This document shows positions 36,050 through 45,532 of a stretch of DNA of 64,000 nt, one piece after another. A program made the position numbers and the translations under genes. The notes below the pieces were generated by a model. The model saw only the letters and a list, made by a program, of their open reading frames with translations, made no database searches and was not told the DNA's origin. The stretch is from Acidobacteriota bacterium. GTDB lineage: Bacteria > Acidobacteriota > Terriglobia > Acidiferrales > UBA7541. The stretch is from assembly GCA_013289825.1 (NCBI GenBank), contig JABCZF010000001.1:1-64000 (forward strand). The letters are read 5' to 3'. Within the stretch, counting starts at the first letter, position 1. Every line of letters starts with the position of its first letter.

Positions 36050-37291
36050 GTGTCCTCTCGACTCTTTGTGGTAAATCAGAGCTTTCCTAGGCGCATTCTT
36101 TCATTCTCGGCCTCTCCCGCCGGGCAGGTTAGTGTCTCCGGGATTTGTGCTTCTCTTGGCCTCCCCTGCCTCATATGTTTCCTTTGCCTTTGTCTCCTGC
36201 TTGGGCCCGCGGCAAGAGCCGAAAGTTCTCCGGCCAGTGCGCAGCAGGGCCCGGCTTCTAGGAAGCTGGCTAGCGCGGCTCAGACGAACGCCGGTCCAGC
36301 CGTTGCCGAAAATGCAGTTAAGCCCGGCGAATCTCTCACGCCAGATCCCGCGCTCGCTCCAGCGAGATTGTTCTTGCAACAAGGAATGCTCGGCGAGGCC
36401 GAACGAGCCATAAGAAACTATTTCGAGGCCCACGCAGACTCCGCGGATGCGCATTTCTTGCTTGGTTTCATCTTGTTCAGGGAGGTCAGCGCAAAATGGC
36501 TGGAAACAGGAGAAAAGGACAGCGAAGCCTTGCGCTACAACAGCGGAGATTTGAGCGGCTCGCTGGTTGCGTATCGCGATGCGAAGGTCAAAGAATCGCT
36601 TGCAGAATTTACTGCCGGTGCGAAGTATCACGTCCCGAACGCGTTTGATCTGAAAATCGTGGCCCTCGACTATATCCTGCTCAAGGATTACATAGACGCC
36701 GACCATTGGCTCACGCGGTCGCTCCAATGGGATCCGCGCGACGCGCAGGCCTGGTACTACTTGGGGCGCACGAAATACAGCGAGAGCCAGTTTCCGCAGG
36801 CCATTGAAGCCTTTGCGCAGTGCCTAAAACTGGAACCGCGGAACATCCAGGCGGAAAACAACGTGGGATTATCCTACGAGGCCCTCGGCCAGCGGGACCA
36901 GGCCATCCAAGCCTTCAAAAACGCCATTGCCTGGGACGTCCAAAACCCGGCCACAGACCCTGAGCCGTTCATTGAGCTCGCTCACCTTTACCTGAACCAG
37001 AATCAACCGGAAAAAGCAGTGCCCTATCTCTCAGAGTCTATCGCCATTTTCCCACGGGTATCGAAAGCGCATGAGACACTAGGAAAAGCCTACTCCCTGC
37101 TACATCGGCTCCCCGAGGCCCAGGCGGAACTGGAAAAGGCCGTGGCGCTCGAGCCGGAAAGGGCTTCGTTGCACTGCATGCTGGGCCAGATCTATCGACA
37201 AGAAGGAATGGTCCCTGAAGCCAAGGCCGAATTCGACCGCTGCACCGCGCTGCAGCAAACGCAATCCGCAAACCCTGCAGCAACGGAATAG
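36050..37291 (+). CDS. Exported TPR-repeat protein, paralogue of the protein at 27268
   Basis: 413 residues from a GTG start with AGGGA about nine bases upstream. A hydrophobic leader ('LPCLICFLCLCLLLGPAARAE') marks export. The rest is TPRs: 'ADAHFLLGFILFREVSAKW', 'AWYYLGRTKYSESQFPQAIEAF', 'AHETLGKAYSLLHRLPEAQAEL'. It aligns over most of its length with the TPR protein at 27268-28383. It is convergent with a pair of CRTAC1 genes, whereas its paralogue is divergent from a CRTAC1 gene. The 263 bases after the stop contain no obvious terminator. No binding partner can be named. Confidence 0.87.
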   Translation: MSSRLFVVNQSFPRRILSFSASPAGQVSVSGICASLGLPCLICFLCLCLLLGPAARAESSPASAQQGPASRKLASAAQTNAGPAVAENAVKPGESLTPDPALAPARLFLQQGMLGEAERAIRNYFEAHADSADAHFLLGFILFREVSAKWLETGEKDSEALRYNSGDLSGSLVAYRDAKVKESLAEFTAGAKYHVPNAFDLKIVALDYILLKDYIDADHWLTRSLQWDPRDAQAWYYLGRTKYSESQFPQAIEAFAQCLKLEPRNIQAENNVGLSYEALGQRDQAIQAFKNAIAWDVQNPATDPEPFIELAHLYLNQNQPEKAVPYLSESIAIFPRVSKAHETLGKAYSLLHRLPEAQAELEKAVALEPERASLHCMLGQIYRQEGMVPEAKAEFDRCTALQQTQSANPAATE

Positions 37292-37554
37292 TCAACACGG
37301 TGCGCAACAACCCCCACAGCCAATGGGCGGGCGCAACCGTACTGGCGCTCAATGTCGTGCGGAGTCTTGGATAACAGCAGGGCCAAGTCAATGCACCTGC
37401 ATCTCATCTGCATATTCCCATCGCAATCCATTGATACAACAGATTGTTTAATTGGAATTATTCCCCGACAAGATAACACCAGTAATGGCGAGATCTGCCA
37501 CGGGCGGTCAGGCAAGCTCGCCACTACGGCGCCGCGCCACAAGCCAGAGCCAGA

Positions 37555-39423
37555 TCAGGGCTGAATGCCCTTGCCCTCGATGATCGTCAGCATGCGATCT
37601 ACTCCAGGAATCGAAACCTGTTCGATGGCGCCGCTCGGCCAGCGAACTTCGAGTTTGTCGACTTTGCTAGCGGCTCCCAATCCGAAATGGACGCGCGGGT
37701 CGGAACTTGAAGCGTAGCTGCCACCGCTAGAGACATCGGCGCGCTGGCGAACGCTTCCCGCGGTCACAAATACTTTGGCCCCCATGGCATCGCGCGGGCT
37801 TTTGGGGCCGCCCACCAATTTCAACGTGAGCCAGTGATTCGAATTGTTCACCGCATTGCGGAGCAGCGTTGGCGGAGCGTCTATGTTGTTGAGCACCACG
37901 TCGATGTGGCCGTCATTGAAAAGATCGCCGAAAGCGGCGCCACGGGCGGGGATAACGACGGCAAGACCGCTGCCGGTGGCGGGCGGGACTTCCTCGAACT
38001 TGGCACCATCGAGGTTGCGAAAGAGCAGAGGGCGCTCGGCCCAAGTTGTGCCCCATTCGGCCCTGTCCGCTACCGGATAGACGTGGCCATTGGCGATGAA
38101 GATATCGAGCAGGCCATCGTTGTCGAAGTCGAGGAAGCCGGCGCCCCAGCTGAGGAAAGGAATGGTGGGACTGCCGAGTCCGGCTTTGAAAGAGACGTCC
38201 GTGAAGGCGGCATCGCCATCGTTGCGATAAAGGGCTTTGTAATCGTCAGAGAAGGTGGTGATGAAAAGATCGAGTTTTCCGTCGCGATTGTAATCGCCGA
38301 CGCCGATTCCCATGGACGATTGCGCGCGGCCATCTCCGTTGACGGCGAATCCGGACATATAACTGACGTCGGCGAACGTGCCATCATGCTGATTGCGGTA
38401 GAAGTAATTGGGCACGGAATCGTTGGCGACGACTAAATCGAGCCAGCCATCGTCGTCCAGATCGACAAACACCGAAGCAAACCCATAGCGTCCCTGCGGA
38501 TCGGAAACGCCAGCTTTAACACTGACGTCGGTAAAAGTGCCGTCGCCATTGTTATGGAAGAGATGGTCGCCCTCGCCGACGAAGCCCAGAGGTCCGCAGA
38601 AAACATCGACGCCGCGGAATTGGCACGCCCCTTCGGGGACGCCTCCTTTTCCGGCGAAGACGGGCCGATCGAGATCGTATTTGACATAGCCAGGAACGAA
38701 GAGGTCGAGGAGACCGTCGTGATCATAGTCGCCCCAGGTTGGGCCTGTGGACCAACCTCCTAGCGCGACGCCCGCTTTTTCGGCAACGTCGGTGAAGGTG
38801 CCATCGTGGTTGTTGTGGTAGAGGCGATTCTTGCCGTAGTTGGCGACATAGATGTCGGGCCAGCCGTCGTTGTCGTAGTCGGCCACGGCCACGCCGAATC
38901 CCCAGCGCTCATTGGCGACGCCGGCTTTATCGGTGACATCGCTAAAGGTGCCGTCGTGATTGTTGTGGAAGAGCATGGCGCGCGGCGGTGCTTCCTTTCC
39001 CTTTATCGCGGGGACGGTAGAGCCGTTGAGAAGGTAGATGTCGAGCCAGCCGTCGTTGTCGTAATCGATCAGCGCGACGCCTGAGCCGGGCGCGTCGAGG
39101 ATCGTGGATTTCTCCGGCGTGCCGGAGCGATGACGGAATTTATCGAGGCCGGATTGTTTCGTGATGTCGAGAAAGACGATGGGAGCGCCATCGACGAAGC
39201 CGCCGGCGGTGATGGGCCGCGAGCGTGAGTCCCTAACGGGAGCGTGAGCGCCGCCAGTGGCCATGCCGGTCGGTTTGGAGGGCGGGGAAGTTGCGGGCGT
39301 TTGACTGGCCGGTGGAGTTGGTTGCTGCGTTAAGGCGGGACGGCTTGGGGCGAAGATGGAAAGAAAGAGGCAGAGGAAAAGAGCCGATAGGGGGGAGCGA
39401 TGAGAAAAAGAGCGCAGCTTCAT
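37555..39423 (-). CDS. Exported CRTAC1-family FG-GAP/ASPIC-UnbV protein, coupled to the upstream CRTAC1 gene
   Basis: The ORF track extends to 39702, but the extra leader is the upstream gene read in another frame. The ATG at 39423 overlaps that gene's TGA by four bases and opens a signal peptide ('LSALFLCLFLSIFAPSRPALTQ'), giving 622 residues. A proline/threonine-rich linker follows. The FG-GAP/VCBS repeats contain 'DYDNDGWLD', 'DYDHDGLLD' and 'DFDNDGLLD'. The ASPIC/UnbV domain has 'SPRDAMGAKV' and 'VHFGLGAASKVDKLEVRWPSG'. It differs from the upstream protein enough to be an older paralogue. Coupled translation suggests the two are made together, perhaps in one complex. Function is unknown. 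Confidence 0.88.
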   Translation of the reverse strand: MKLRSFSHRSPLSALFLCLFLSIFAPSRPALTQQPTPPASQTPATSPPSKPTGMATGGAHAPVRDSRSRPITAGGFVDGAPIVFLDITKQSGLDKFRHRSGTPEKSTILDAPGSGVALIDYDNDGWLDIYLLNGSTVPAIKGKEAPPRAMLFHNNHDGTFSDVTDKAGVANERWGFGVAVADYDNDGWPDIYVANYGKNRLYHNNHDGTFTDVAEKAGVALGGWSTGPTWGDYDHDGLLDLFVPGYVKYDLDRPVFAGKGGVPEGACQFRGVDVFCGPLGFVGEGDHLFHNNGDGTFTDVSVKAGVSDPQGRYGFASVFVDLDDDGWLDLVVANDSVPNYFYRNQHDGTFADVSYMSGFAVNGDGRAQSSMGIGVGDYNRDGKLDLFITTFSDDYKALYRNDGDAAFTDVSFKAGLGSPTIPFLSWGAGFLDFDNDGLLDIFIANGHVYPVADRAEWGTTWAERPLLFRNLDGAKFEEVPPATGSGLAVVIPARGAAFGDLFNDGHIDVVLNNIDAPPTLLRNAVNNSNHWLTLKLVGGPKSPRDAMGAKVFVTAGSVRQRADVSSGGSYASSSDPRVHFGLGAASKVDKLEVRWPSGAIEQVSIPGVDRMLTIIEGKGIQP

Positions 39424-41129
39424 TTGCCCGCGGTTCCTGCTGGCGCCTCGTCGACCTCGAGAATCTGATCGGAGCGAATGTCTTTGAGCGTTTCGAGAAT
39501 GCCGCTGGGCCAGCGGATTTCGATGGTTTGAGCGACGGATTCGGAACCCAATCCGAAATGCACGCGTTTGTCGCTCGATGACAGGTAGCTGCCTGCGGTT
39601 GAAACGGTGGCGAATTGCTGGCCTTTCGCGGTGACAAGTTTGACTTCGGCGCCGATGGCGTCGCGGTTGCTCTTGTGTCCGACCAGCTTCAAGGTGAGCC
39701 AATGATTTTGCGTGGGCGTTTCGTTTCTGAGAATGTAGGCGGCACCGTCGTTCGTGGTTACCACGGCATCGATGCGGCCATCGTTGTCAATATCGCCGAT
39801 AGCCATGCCGCGGGCCACCCAGGGCTCGTGAAAAACAGCACCTGAGTCCCTTGAAACGTCGGCGAAATCGCGGCCGCTATTGCGCAGCAGCAGCATCGGC
39901 TCGCGGTAGTGCAGGTTGGGATAATTCAGCTCAATGGTTTCGAGATCATGGCCTTGGGCGATGAGGAGATCCTTCCAGCCATCATTATCATAGTCGAGGA
40001 AGCGCACGCCCCAGCCGGAATGCTGCATGGTAGAGCGCGCCAGGCCGGCACTGAAGCTGGCATACGTGAACGTCGAGTCGCCATTGTTTTGGTAGAGAGC
40101 GTAGCGCTGGTTGGCGAGATCGGTGATCACCACATCAGGCCAGCCGTCGTTATTGTAATCGGCGAAATCGACGCCCATCCCGGCATAGGTGCGTCCGTCG
40201 CCATCGACAGCCACCTGAGATAGCAGGCCCACCTCTTCAAACGTGCCATCACCCTTGTTGTGGTACAGGAATTGGACCATGGAGTCGTTGGCGACAAACA
40301 CATCGACGTGGCCATCGCGATCGTAGTCCGCCAGTGCAATGCCGAGCCCTTTTCCGGGCTTGGCGAGGCCAATTCTTTGGGAGACCTCGGTGAAATGGCC
40401 GTTTCCGTCATTGTGATAGACCAGCGGAGAAGCCGGCTGGAAGATGTCGGGATGGCAATAGGAGCGGTAACCTTCTTTGTGTTCGCCACACCAGATGTCA
40501 TCAAAATCCCACTGAACGTAGCGCAGAACAACAAGATCCAGCAGACCATCTCCATCCAGATCGACCCAGGCGGCGCTGGTGGACCAACCGCTGCCCGCAA
40601 CACCGGCCTTCTCGGTTACATCGGTGAAAGTGCCATTACCATTGTTGTGGTAGAGCTTGTTTCCGCCATAGGCGGTCACATACAAATCCTCGTAGCCATC
40701 GTTATCGTAATCCCCAACGGCCACTCCCATGCCGTAGCCGGAACCCTCGAGCCCGGCCTTCTCGGTTACGTCCACAAACGTGCCGTCGGGCTTCTGATGA
40801 AAAAGTCGATTCCAGTATTGCGGACCGGATTTCTGCGGGATGCTGCCTTTCGGAGTGGGATCACGGAGAGGAGCGCCGTTCACCAGGAAAATGTCCAGAC
40901 GTCCATCATTGTCGTAATCGAACAGTGCCACGCCTGCTCCCATGGTTTCCGGCAAATAGTGTTTGGCAGTGTGGGAGGCGAAGTATTGGAAGTGCAGGCC
41001 AAGCGTGGCCGTAGCATCGGTGAACTTGCCAGGCAATGGCTGGGGCTGGTCAGGAGCCTTAGAAGCCTGCCGGCCAGGCAGCGCCAAGAACAGCAGCGCA
41101 AGAAAGGGAAGGCCTGAAAGCAAACGCAT
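39420..41129 (-). CDS. Exported CRTAC1-family FG-GAP/ASPIC-UnbV protein, near-duplicate of the one at 28990
   Basis: 569 residues starting with a compact signal peptide ('MRLLSGLPFLALLFLALPGRQA'). FG-GAP/VCBS repeats ('DYDNDGRLD', 'DLDGDGLLD', 'DYDRDGHVD') occupy most of the protein. The ASPIC/UnbV domain lies at the end ('SNRDAIGAEV', 'VHFGLGSESVAQTIEIRWPSG'). It is highly similar to the protein at 28990-30852, including shared phrases such as 'PKGSIPQKSGPQYWNRLF' against 'AKGKIPQKTGPQYWNRLY'. The stop overlaps the start of the next CRTAC1 gene (ATGA). The upstream region abuts a possible transposase remnant and the divergent GH38 gene. Function is unknown. Confidence 0.9.
   Translation of the reverse strand: MRLLSGLPFLALLFLALPGRQASKAPDQPQPLPGKFTDATATLGLHFQYFASHTAKHYLPETMGAGVALFDYDNDGRLDIFLVNGAPLRDPTPKGSIPQKSGPQYWNRLFHQKPDGTFVDVTEKAGLEGSGYGMGVAVGDYDNDGYEDLYVTAYGGNKLYHNNGNGTFTDVTEKAGVAGSGWSTSAAWVDLDGDGLLDLVVLRYVQWDFDDIWCGEHKEGYRSYCHPDIFQPASPLVYHNDGNGHFTEVSQRIGLAKPGKGLGIALADYDRDGHVDVFVANDSMVQFLYHNKGDGTFEEVGLLSQVAVDGDGRTYAGMGVDFADYNNDGWPDVVITDLANQRYALYQNNGDSTFTYASFSAGLARSTMQHSGWGVRFLDYDNDGWKDLLIAQGHDLETIELNYPNLHYREPMLLLRNSGRDFADVSRDSGAVFHEPWVARGMAIGDIDNDGRIDAVVTTNDGAAYILRNETPTQNHWLTLKLVGHKSNRDAIGAEVKLVTAKGQQFATVSTAGSYLSSSDKRVHFGLGSESVAQTIEIRWPSGILETLKDIRSDQILEVDEAPAGTAGK
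40573..40724 (-). repeat. Copy 2 of the ~152-bp near-identical tract (see 29533-29684)
   Basis: The reverse complement matches 29533-29684 with one mismatch by my reading. It lies inside the CRTAC1 gene at 39420, over the 'DYDNDGYEDLYVTAYGGNKL' segment. Confidence 0.85.
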
Positions 41130-41211
41130 ACGATTTCATATTACAGCCTAAAACGAGCGCAGTCCGGTGAAAACGCGCATCCGGGGCCATTGCGGCGGGG
41201 AAGAACGGCCT

Positions 41212-41378
41212 CTATCCATAAAGACGTGAATGACATGCGTAGGAAGGCATAAATGACATGGGGACGGATTGACAGGACGACTCTCGATCGGAAAGAGTGG
41301 ACTTCGCAAATTTGGGAATCTCCTTCGAAGCCACAAATCCGGCCCTAACCGGGTGAATACGCCAGTGAGAAAAGTCAT
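41212..41378 (-). pseudogene. Possible remnant of a REP-associated (IS200-like) transposase C-terminus
   Basis: On the minus strand the phrase 'IHPVRAGFVASKE' resembles the 'LNPVRAGLV' motif that ends REP-associated tyrosine transposases. It is followed by two copies of 'AATGACATG' within 25 bases on the plus strand, one continuing 'GGGACGGATTGACAG'. No catalytic region is left. The segment overlaps the 5' end of the GH38 ORF. The match is short, so confidence is low. Confidence 0.3.
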
Positions 41379-44300
41379 CGTCGCTACTGTTTTCGCCGCA
41401 CTTTCGTGTGGCGGAGTCCGCTCCGGCCAAGCGAACCAGCCGCCGGACGCTTATCAGCCGATACTCGATCGTCTCGAGTCGCTTACCACGCTGCCATTGC
41501 CAGATTGGCGTTACCACGCGGACCTGCCGCATCCCGAAGACCCGGCATTGAGTGACGAGGATTGGCCGCAGGTGAAGACCCGCGAAGAGTGGAAGACCGG
41601 CTCGCGTGTTTTGCGCCGGTGGATTGAGATTCCCGCGAAGATTAATGGCTACGCTACCGAGGGTTCGCGGGTGAACCTGGAGCTTTTCTTCGATACCGAC
41701 GACCGGCTGGGGATTACGGTGTTCTCAAACGGCGCGCTGGTGGCCCGCGGCGACGACGACACGCAACAGCCGATAGCGCTCACCTCGAATGCCCAGCCAG
41801 GCCAAAAATTCCTGATGGCGGTGCGCTTGAATGCGTCGCAAGTGAATACACGAATTGCAGAAAGCCGGCTGCGTATCGAGCCCCCCGCTAATCGTCCCGA
41901 CGCCGGGATTTTGCGAGCGGAGATCCTTTCGGCGCGGCCGATGATCGCGGCGTTTCCAGATGGCCAATCTCTGCGGGAAAGCCAGCTCGACGCCGCTGTG
42001 AAGGCCATTGATTTTCTGGCGCTTGACCGCGGAGATCAGGGGGCCTTTGACGAATCGCTGCGGCAATCGCAGGCCAAGCTCGAACCGCTCCGGCCGTTCC
42101 TGAAACAGTTCACCATTCGCGCCGCCGGAAACTCGCACATCGACATGGCTTGGCTCTGGCCCTGGACGGAAACCGTGGAAGTGGTGCGCAATACGTTCCG
42201 CAGCGCTCTCGACCTGATGCGCGAATACCCCGATTTCAAATTCAGCATGTCATCGGCGCGAACCTACGTCTGGATGGAGGAAAAGTATCCCGATCTCTTT
42301 AAGGAGATCGCGCAGCGTGTGCGCGAAGGCCGCTGGGAAGCGATTGGGGGAATGTGGGTCGAACCGGATCTCAACATGCCGGGCGGCGAGTCGCTGGTGC
42401 GCCAAATCCTTGTGGGGAAACGCTATTTCCATGAAAAATTCGGCGTGGACGTAAAAATAGGCTGGAATCCGGATTCCTTCGGTTATAACTGGCAATTGCC
42501 GCAGATTTACAAGAAGTCCGGCATGGATTATTTCGTGACGCAAAAACTGATGTGGGCGCACGAATTTACTACCTTCCCCTACAAATTGTTCTGGTGGGAG
42601 TCTCCCGACGGGAGCCGTCTGCTGACGTATTTTCCGCACGATTATGCCGCGAATACCGATCCCGTCGGCATGGCCAGAGACCTGTCCATTTGGATTCCCT
42701 CGCTCTACGGCACCGACGCGAACCAGCATTCCGACATGCTGCACCTCTACGGAGTTGGCGATCATGGCGGCGGCCCGACGCGAATCATGCTCGATACCGC
42801 CACGCGCTGGATGAAGCCCGATGTCGTGTATCCCAATTTGCAGTTCACCACGGCGTCTTCCTTCTTCGATGATCTGCAAAAGAAACTTCCGGGCATGCAG
42901 GTCCCCACCTGGCGCGACGAACTCTACTTTGAATATCACCGCGGCGTCATGACCACGCAGGCGGAAACGAAAAAGCGCATTCGCAAAACGGAAGAGCTGC
43001 TCCTCAATGCCGAGAAATTCTCTTCACTCGCCACTTTGTACGGGCGCAAATACCCCTCGGAAGATTTCGACCGCGGGTGGAAACGGCTGCTGTTCGACGA
43101 TTTCCACGACATCATGCCAGGGTCGGGGATTGCCGTGAACTATCTTGATGCCAAGCGCAATCTTGAAGATGTCGGCCGAGCAGGCCACGCTATCTTGCAT
43201 GGATCCCTCGAAGAACTTGCTGCTCGCATCAATACCCTGGGACCCGGCGTGCCAGTGGTGATCTTCAACTCCCTGTCGTGGCCGCGGAAGGAAGTGATAG
43301 AAGTCGAGGTGCAACTTCCCGGCATTGCTAAGCACATCGAGGTTCGAGATTTTTCCGGGAAGATTGTGCCGTCGCAATTGCTGACGCACGACAGCGAAAC
43401 CAGTCGCGCTCGTTTACTGGTCGAAGCCAGCGTTCCCGCACTTGGTTACAAGACCTACTATGTTCGCGCGGCGGAAAAGGTCATGCCGCAAACCCCCGCG
43501 GTGAAAAGTTCCGCGGACACGCTGGAAAACGAATTTGTACTCGTAAAAATAGATGCGCACACAGGTTGCGTTTCGAGCTTCTTTGACAAACGGAGCAACA
43601 CGGAATCCCTGGCACCGGCAGAAACGGATACCGGCGGTCCGAAAGACGCTATCTGCGGAAATCTCCTGCAAGCTTTTCGAGACAAACCAAAGGCCTGGGA
43701 CGCGTGGAACATCGACGCTGATTTCGAGAAAGAGCATTGGGATCTGACTCAGGTGGACGAGGTGAAGCTGATGGAGAGCGGCCCGCTGCGCGCCATCATC
43801 CAGGTGAAACAGCACTTCGAGAATTCCACGTTTATCCGGAACATCACACTCACTGCCGGAAGTCCACGCGTTGACGTGCGGATGATTGCCGATTGGTACG
43901 AAAAGCACATCTTGCTGAAAGTTGCGTTTCCGCTCAGCGCGCATAGTCAAAAAGCCGCGTTTGAAATTCCCTACGGCTCGATCGAACGCCCGACCACGCG
44001 CAACACCCCTGCCGAACAGGCCAAGTTCGAGGTCCCCGCGCTCGCCTGGGGGGACATCTCCGACGCCAAGCACGGGTTCAGTCTGCTGAACGACTCGAAG
44101 TATGGCTATGACGCGAAGGGCAACGTTTTGCGGCTTTCCTTGCTGCGCTCGCCGGAATGGCCGGACCCGCACGCCGATGAAGGCCTTCATGAATTCACTT
44201 ATTCAATGTACGCACATCCGGGAACCTGGCGAGAGGCAGAGACCGTTCGCCGGGGTTATGAACTGAACTACGATCTCTTGGCGATGGGAACGGCAAAGCA

Positions 44301-44592
44301 CCCCGGCACGATGAAAGAGGAGCACTCTTTCTTCGAAGTCCAGGCGGAGAATGTCGTCATGACGGCGATTAAGAAAGCGGAGGATGACGGCTCGCTCATC
44401 CTGCGATTTTACGAATGGGCGGGAAAAGAATCGGACGTGAGGATCGTGCTACCCGTTGGCGCGCAATCGGCTTCCGAAACTGACTTGATGGAAAGGCCGA
44501 TCGCGGACCTGGCTGTTCCAGGTGGGGTTGTAGCGGTTCACACGAAACCCTACGAAATCAAGACCATTCGGGTTCGCTTCGCCGGAGAGTAG
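41353..44592 (+). CDS. Glycoside hydrolase family 38 alpha-mannosidase, exported
   Basis: Hydrolyses alpha-mannosides using a zinc-bound catalytic site. I prefer the GTG at 41353, which opens a signal peptide ('VRKVIVATVFAALSCGGVRSG') and gives 1079 residues; the ORF track's TTG at 41269 adds a non-signal leader. A beta-sandwich N-domain precedes the GH38 barrel. Zinc ligands are in 'AAGNSHIDMAWLWPW'; the nucleophile aspartate is in 'GWNPDSFGYNWQLPQ' (D374 from this start). The central helical domain follows ('EYHRGVMTTQAETKK', 'LLFDDFHDIMPGSGI'), then C-terminal beta domains. The length fits large GH38 enzymes. It stands alone and convergent with a SCO-like gene. A mannose-containing glycan is the likely target, outside the cytoplasm. 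Confidence 0.93.
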   Translation: MNTPVRKVIVATVFAALSCGGVRSGQANQPPDAYQPILDRLESLTTLPLPDWRYHADLPHPEDPALSDEDWPQVKTREEWKTGSRVLRRWIEIPAKINGYATEGSRVNLELFFDTDDRLGITVFSNGALVARGDDDTQQPIALTSNAQPGQKFLMAVRLNASQVNTRIAESRLRIEPPANRPDAGILRAEILSARPMIAAFPDGQSLRESQLDAAVKAIDFLALDRGDQGAFDESLRQSQAKLEPLRPFLKQFTIRAAGNSHIDMAWLWPWTETVEVVRNTFRSALDLMREYPDFKFSMSSARTYVWMEEKYPDLFKEIAQRVREGRWEAIGGMWVEPDLNMPGGESLVRQILVGKRYFHEKFGVDVKIGWNPDSFGYNWQLPQIYKKSGMDYFVTQKLMWAHEFTTFPYKLFWWESPDGSRLLTYFPHDYAANTDPVGMARDLSIWIPSLYGTDANQHSDMLHLYGVGDHGGGPTRIMLDTATRWMKPDVVYPNLQFTTASSFFDDLQKKLPGMQVPTWRDELYFEYHRGVMTTQAETKKRIRKTEELLLNAEKFSSLATLYGRKYPSEDFDRGWKRLLFDDFHDIMPGSGIAVNYLDAKRNLEDVGRAGHAILHGSLEELAARINTLGPGVPVVIFNSLSWPRKEVIEVEVQLPGIAKHIEVRDFSGKIVPSQLLTHDSETSRARLLVEASVPALGYKTYYVRAAEKVMPQTPAVKSSADTLENEFVLVKIDAHTGCVSSFFDKRSNTESLAPAETDTGGPKDAICGNLLQAFRDKPKAWDAWNIDADFEKEHWDLTQVDEVKLMESGPLRAIIQVKQHFENSTFIRNITLTAGSPRVDVRMIADWYEKHILLKVAFPLSAHSQKAAFEIPYGSIERPTTRNTPAEQAKFEVPALAWGDISDAKHGFSLLNDSKYGYDAKGNVLRLSLLRSPEWPDPHADEGLHEFTYSMYAHPGTWREAETVRRGYELNYDLLAMGTAKHPGTMKEEHSFFEVQAENVVMTAIKKAEDDGSLILRFYEWAGKESDVRIVLPVGAQSASETDLMERPIADLAVPGGVVAVHTKPYEIKTIRVRFAGE

Positions 44593-44616
44593 GGATCGCG
44601 CGGGAATTGAGCCGGG

Positions 44617-45522
44617 CTATTGCGGCGCGCGCAGCAGGGCTTCGAAAAGGTCGCCCAGTTGCTTGGCGGTGAACTCGTTGCCTTCAAGGTTGGCAACCAC
44701 CTTTCCTTGCCGGTCGAGGATAACCGTATGCAGGGCGTGGGTGATGAAGCCTTCGTCTTGCCAGAAATTCATGCCGAACTCATGACAGACTTTTTGAACC
44801 TCGATCACCGGGCCGGTTAAGAAATACCAGCCGGAAACGCCGGCCGCATTCCAGTGCCGCGCATACTGAGCGAGAACCTCGGGCTGATCGTGTACGGGAT
44901 CAAAACTAATATTTAACAGGATCAAGTCGCGTCCCAATTGATCCGCGAAACGCTTTCGGACCATCCCGAAATTATTGGACAGCCGAAAGCAGTAATTCGG
45001 AAGTGGACAGTGGGTGTACATGAACGTGATGCCGACCACCTTGCCCGTGAATGAAGCGAGGGAAACGGACTGGCTGTTTTGGTCGATAAGGGAGAAATCC
45101 GGGACGTGCTCTCCGATATTTATCTTCTTAGTCGCATCGGAGCTTCGACCGACGAGCCCCTCGAGGAGGTTAAGCTGACGAACCGCCATGGGTTCCGGAT
45201 CGGTGCTCTGGAACTGATGGATCCGAATGCCCTCCGCATGGGCGGAGTCTTTTGCCGCGACAATCGTGAAATCGATCAGCGTGCCCGGTTCCAAGCCCTC
45301 CAGGTCCATGGCGTTCTGAACTGGAAATTCCATCACCGTGGCTTCCATGTAGCCGGGGATCTCGTGGCAGGAAACTCGAATGGAAGGATGCGTGCGATCG
45401 ACTTCGAGAACAACTCCGAATGCTGGGTGGCGCTCTCGAGCGAAACCCAGCGGCACACAACAGAACAAATAGAGTACCAGTAGTATTAGCCTCTTGCTGT
45501 GCGTCCGGCTCATAGATTTCAT
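44617..45522 (-). CDS. CusF-like + SCO1/SenC-like fusion protein, exported
   Basis: The ORF track extends to 45837 into the upstream gene. The ATG at 45522 (or 45513) opens a signal peptide ('LILLVLYLFCCVPLGFARE'), giving about 301 residues. Next is a CusF/copper-binding-like domain ('GVVLEVDRTHPSIRVSCHEIPGYMEATVMEFPV'-type, H and M rich), then a thioredoxin-fold SCO domain ('VPDFSLIDQNSQSVSLASF'). The copper-site cysteines read 'CPLPNYC', a CX5C spacing instead of the canonical CxxxC, with a distal histidine in 'ITHALHTVILD'. SCO proteins deliver copper to cytochrome oxidase or act as thiol reductases; which applies is not known. It starts ten bases after the rotamase-CRTAC1 gene and is probably in its operon. 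Confidence 0.87.
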   Translation of the reverse strand: MKSMSRTHSKRLILLVLYLFCCVPLGFARERHPAFGVVLEVDRTHPSIRVSCHEIPGYMEATVMEFPVQNAMDLEGLEPGTLIDFTIVAAKDSAHAEGIRIHQFQSTDPEPMAVRQLNLLEGLVGRSSDATKKINIGEHVPDFSLIDQNSQSVSLASFTGKVVGITFMYTHCPLPNYCFRLSNNFGMVRKRFADQLGRDLILLNISFDPVHDQPEVLAQYARHWNAAGVSGWYFLTGPVIEVQKVCHEFGMNFWQDEGFITHALHTVILDRQGKVVANLEGNEFTAKQLGDLFEALLRAPQ

Positions 45523-45532
45523 TGCGGACCGG

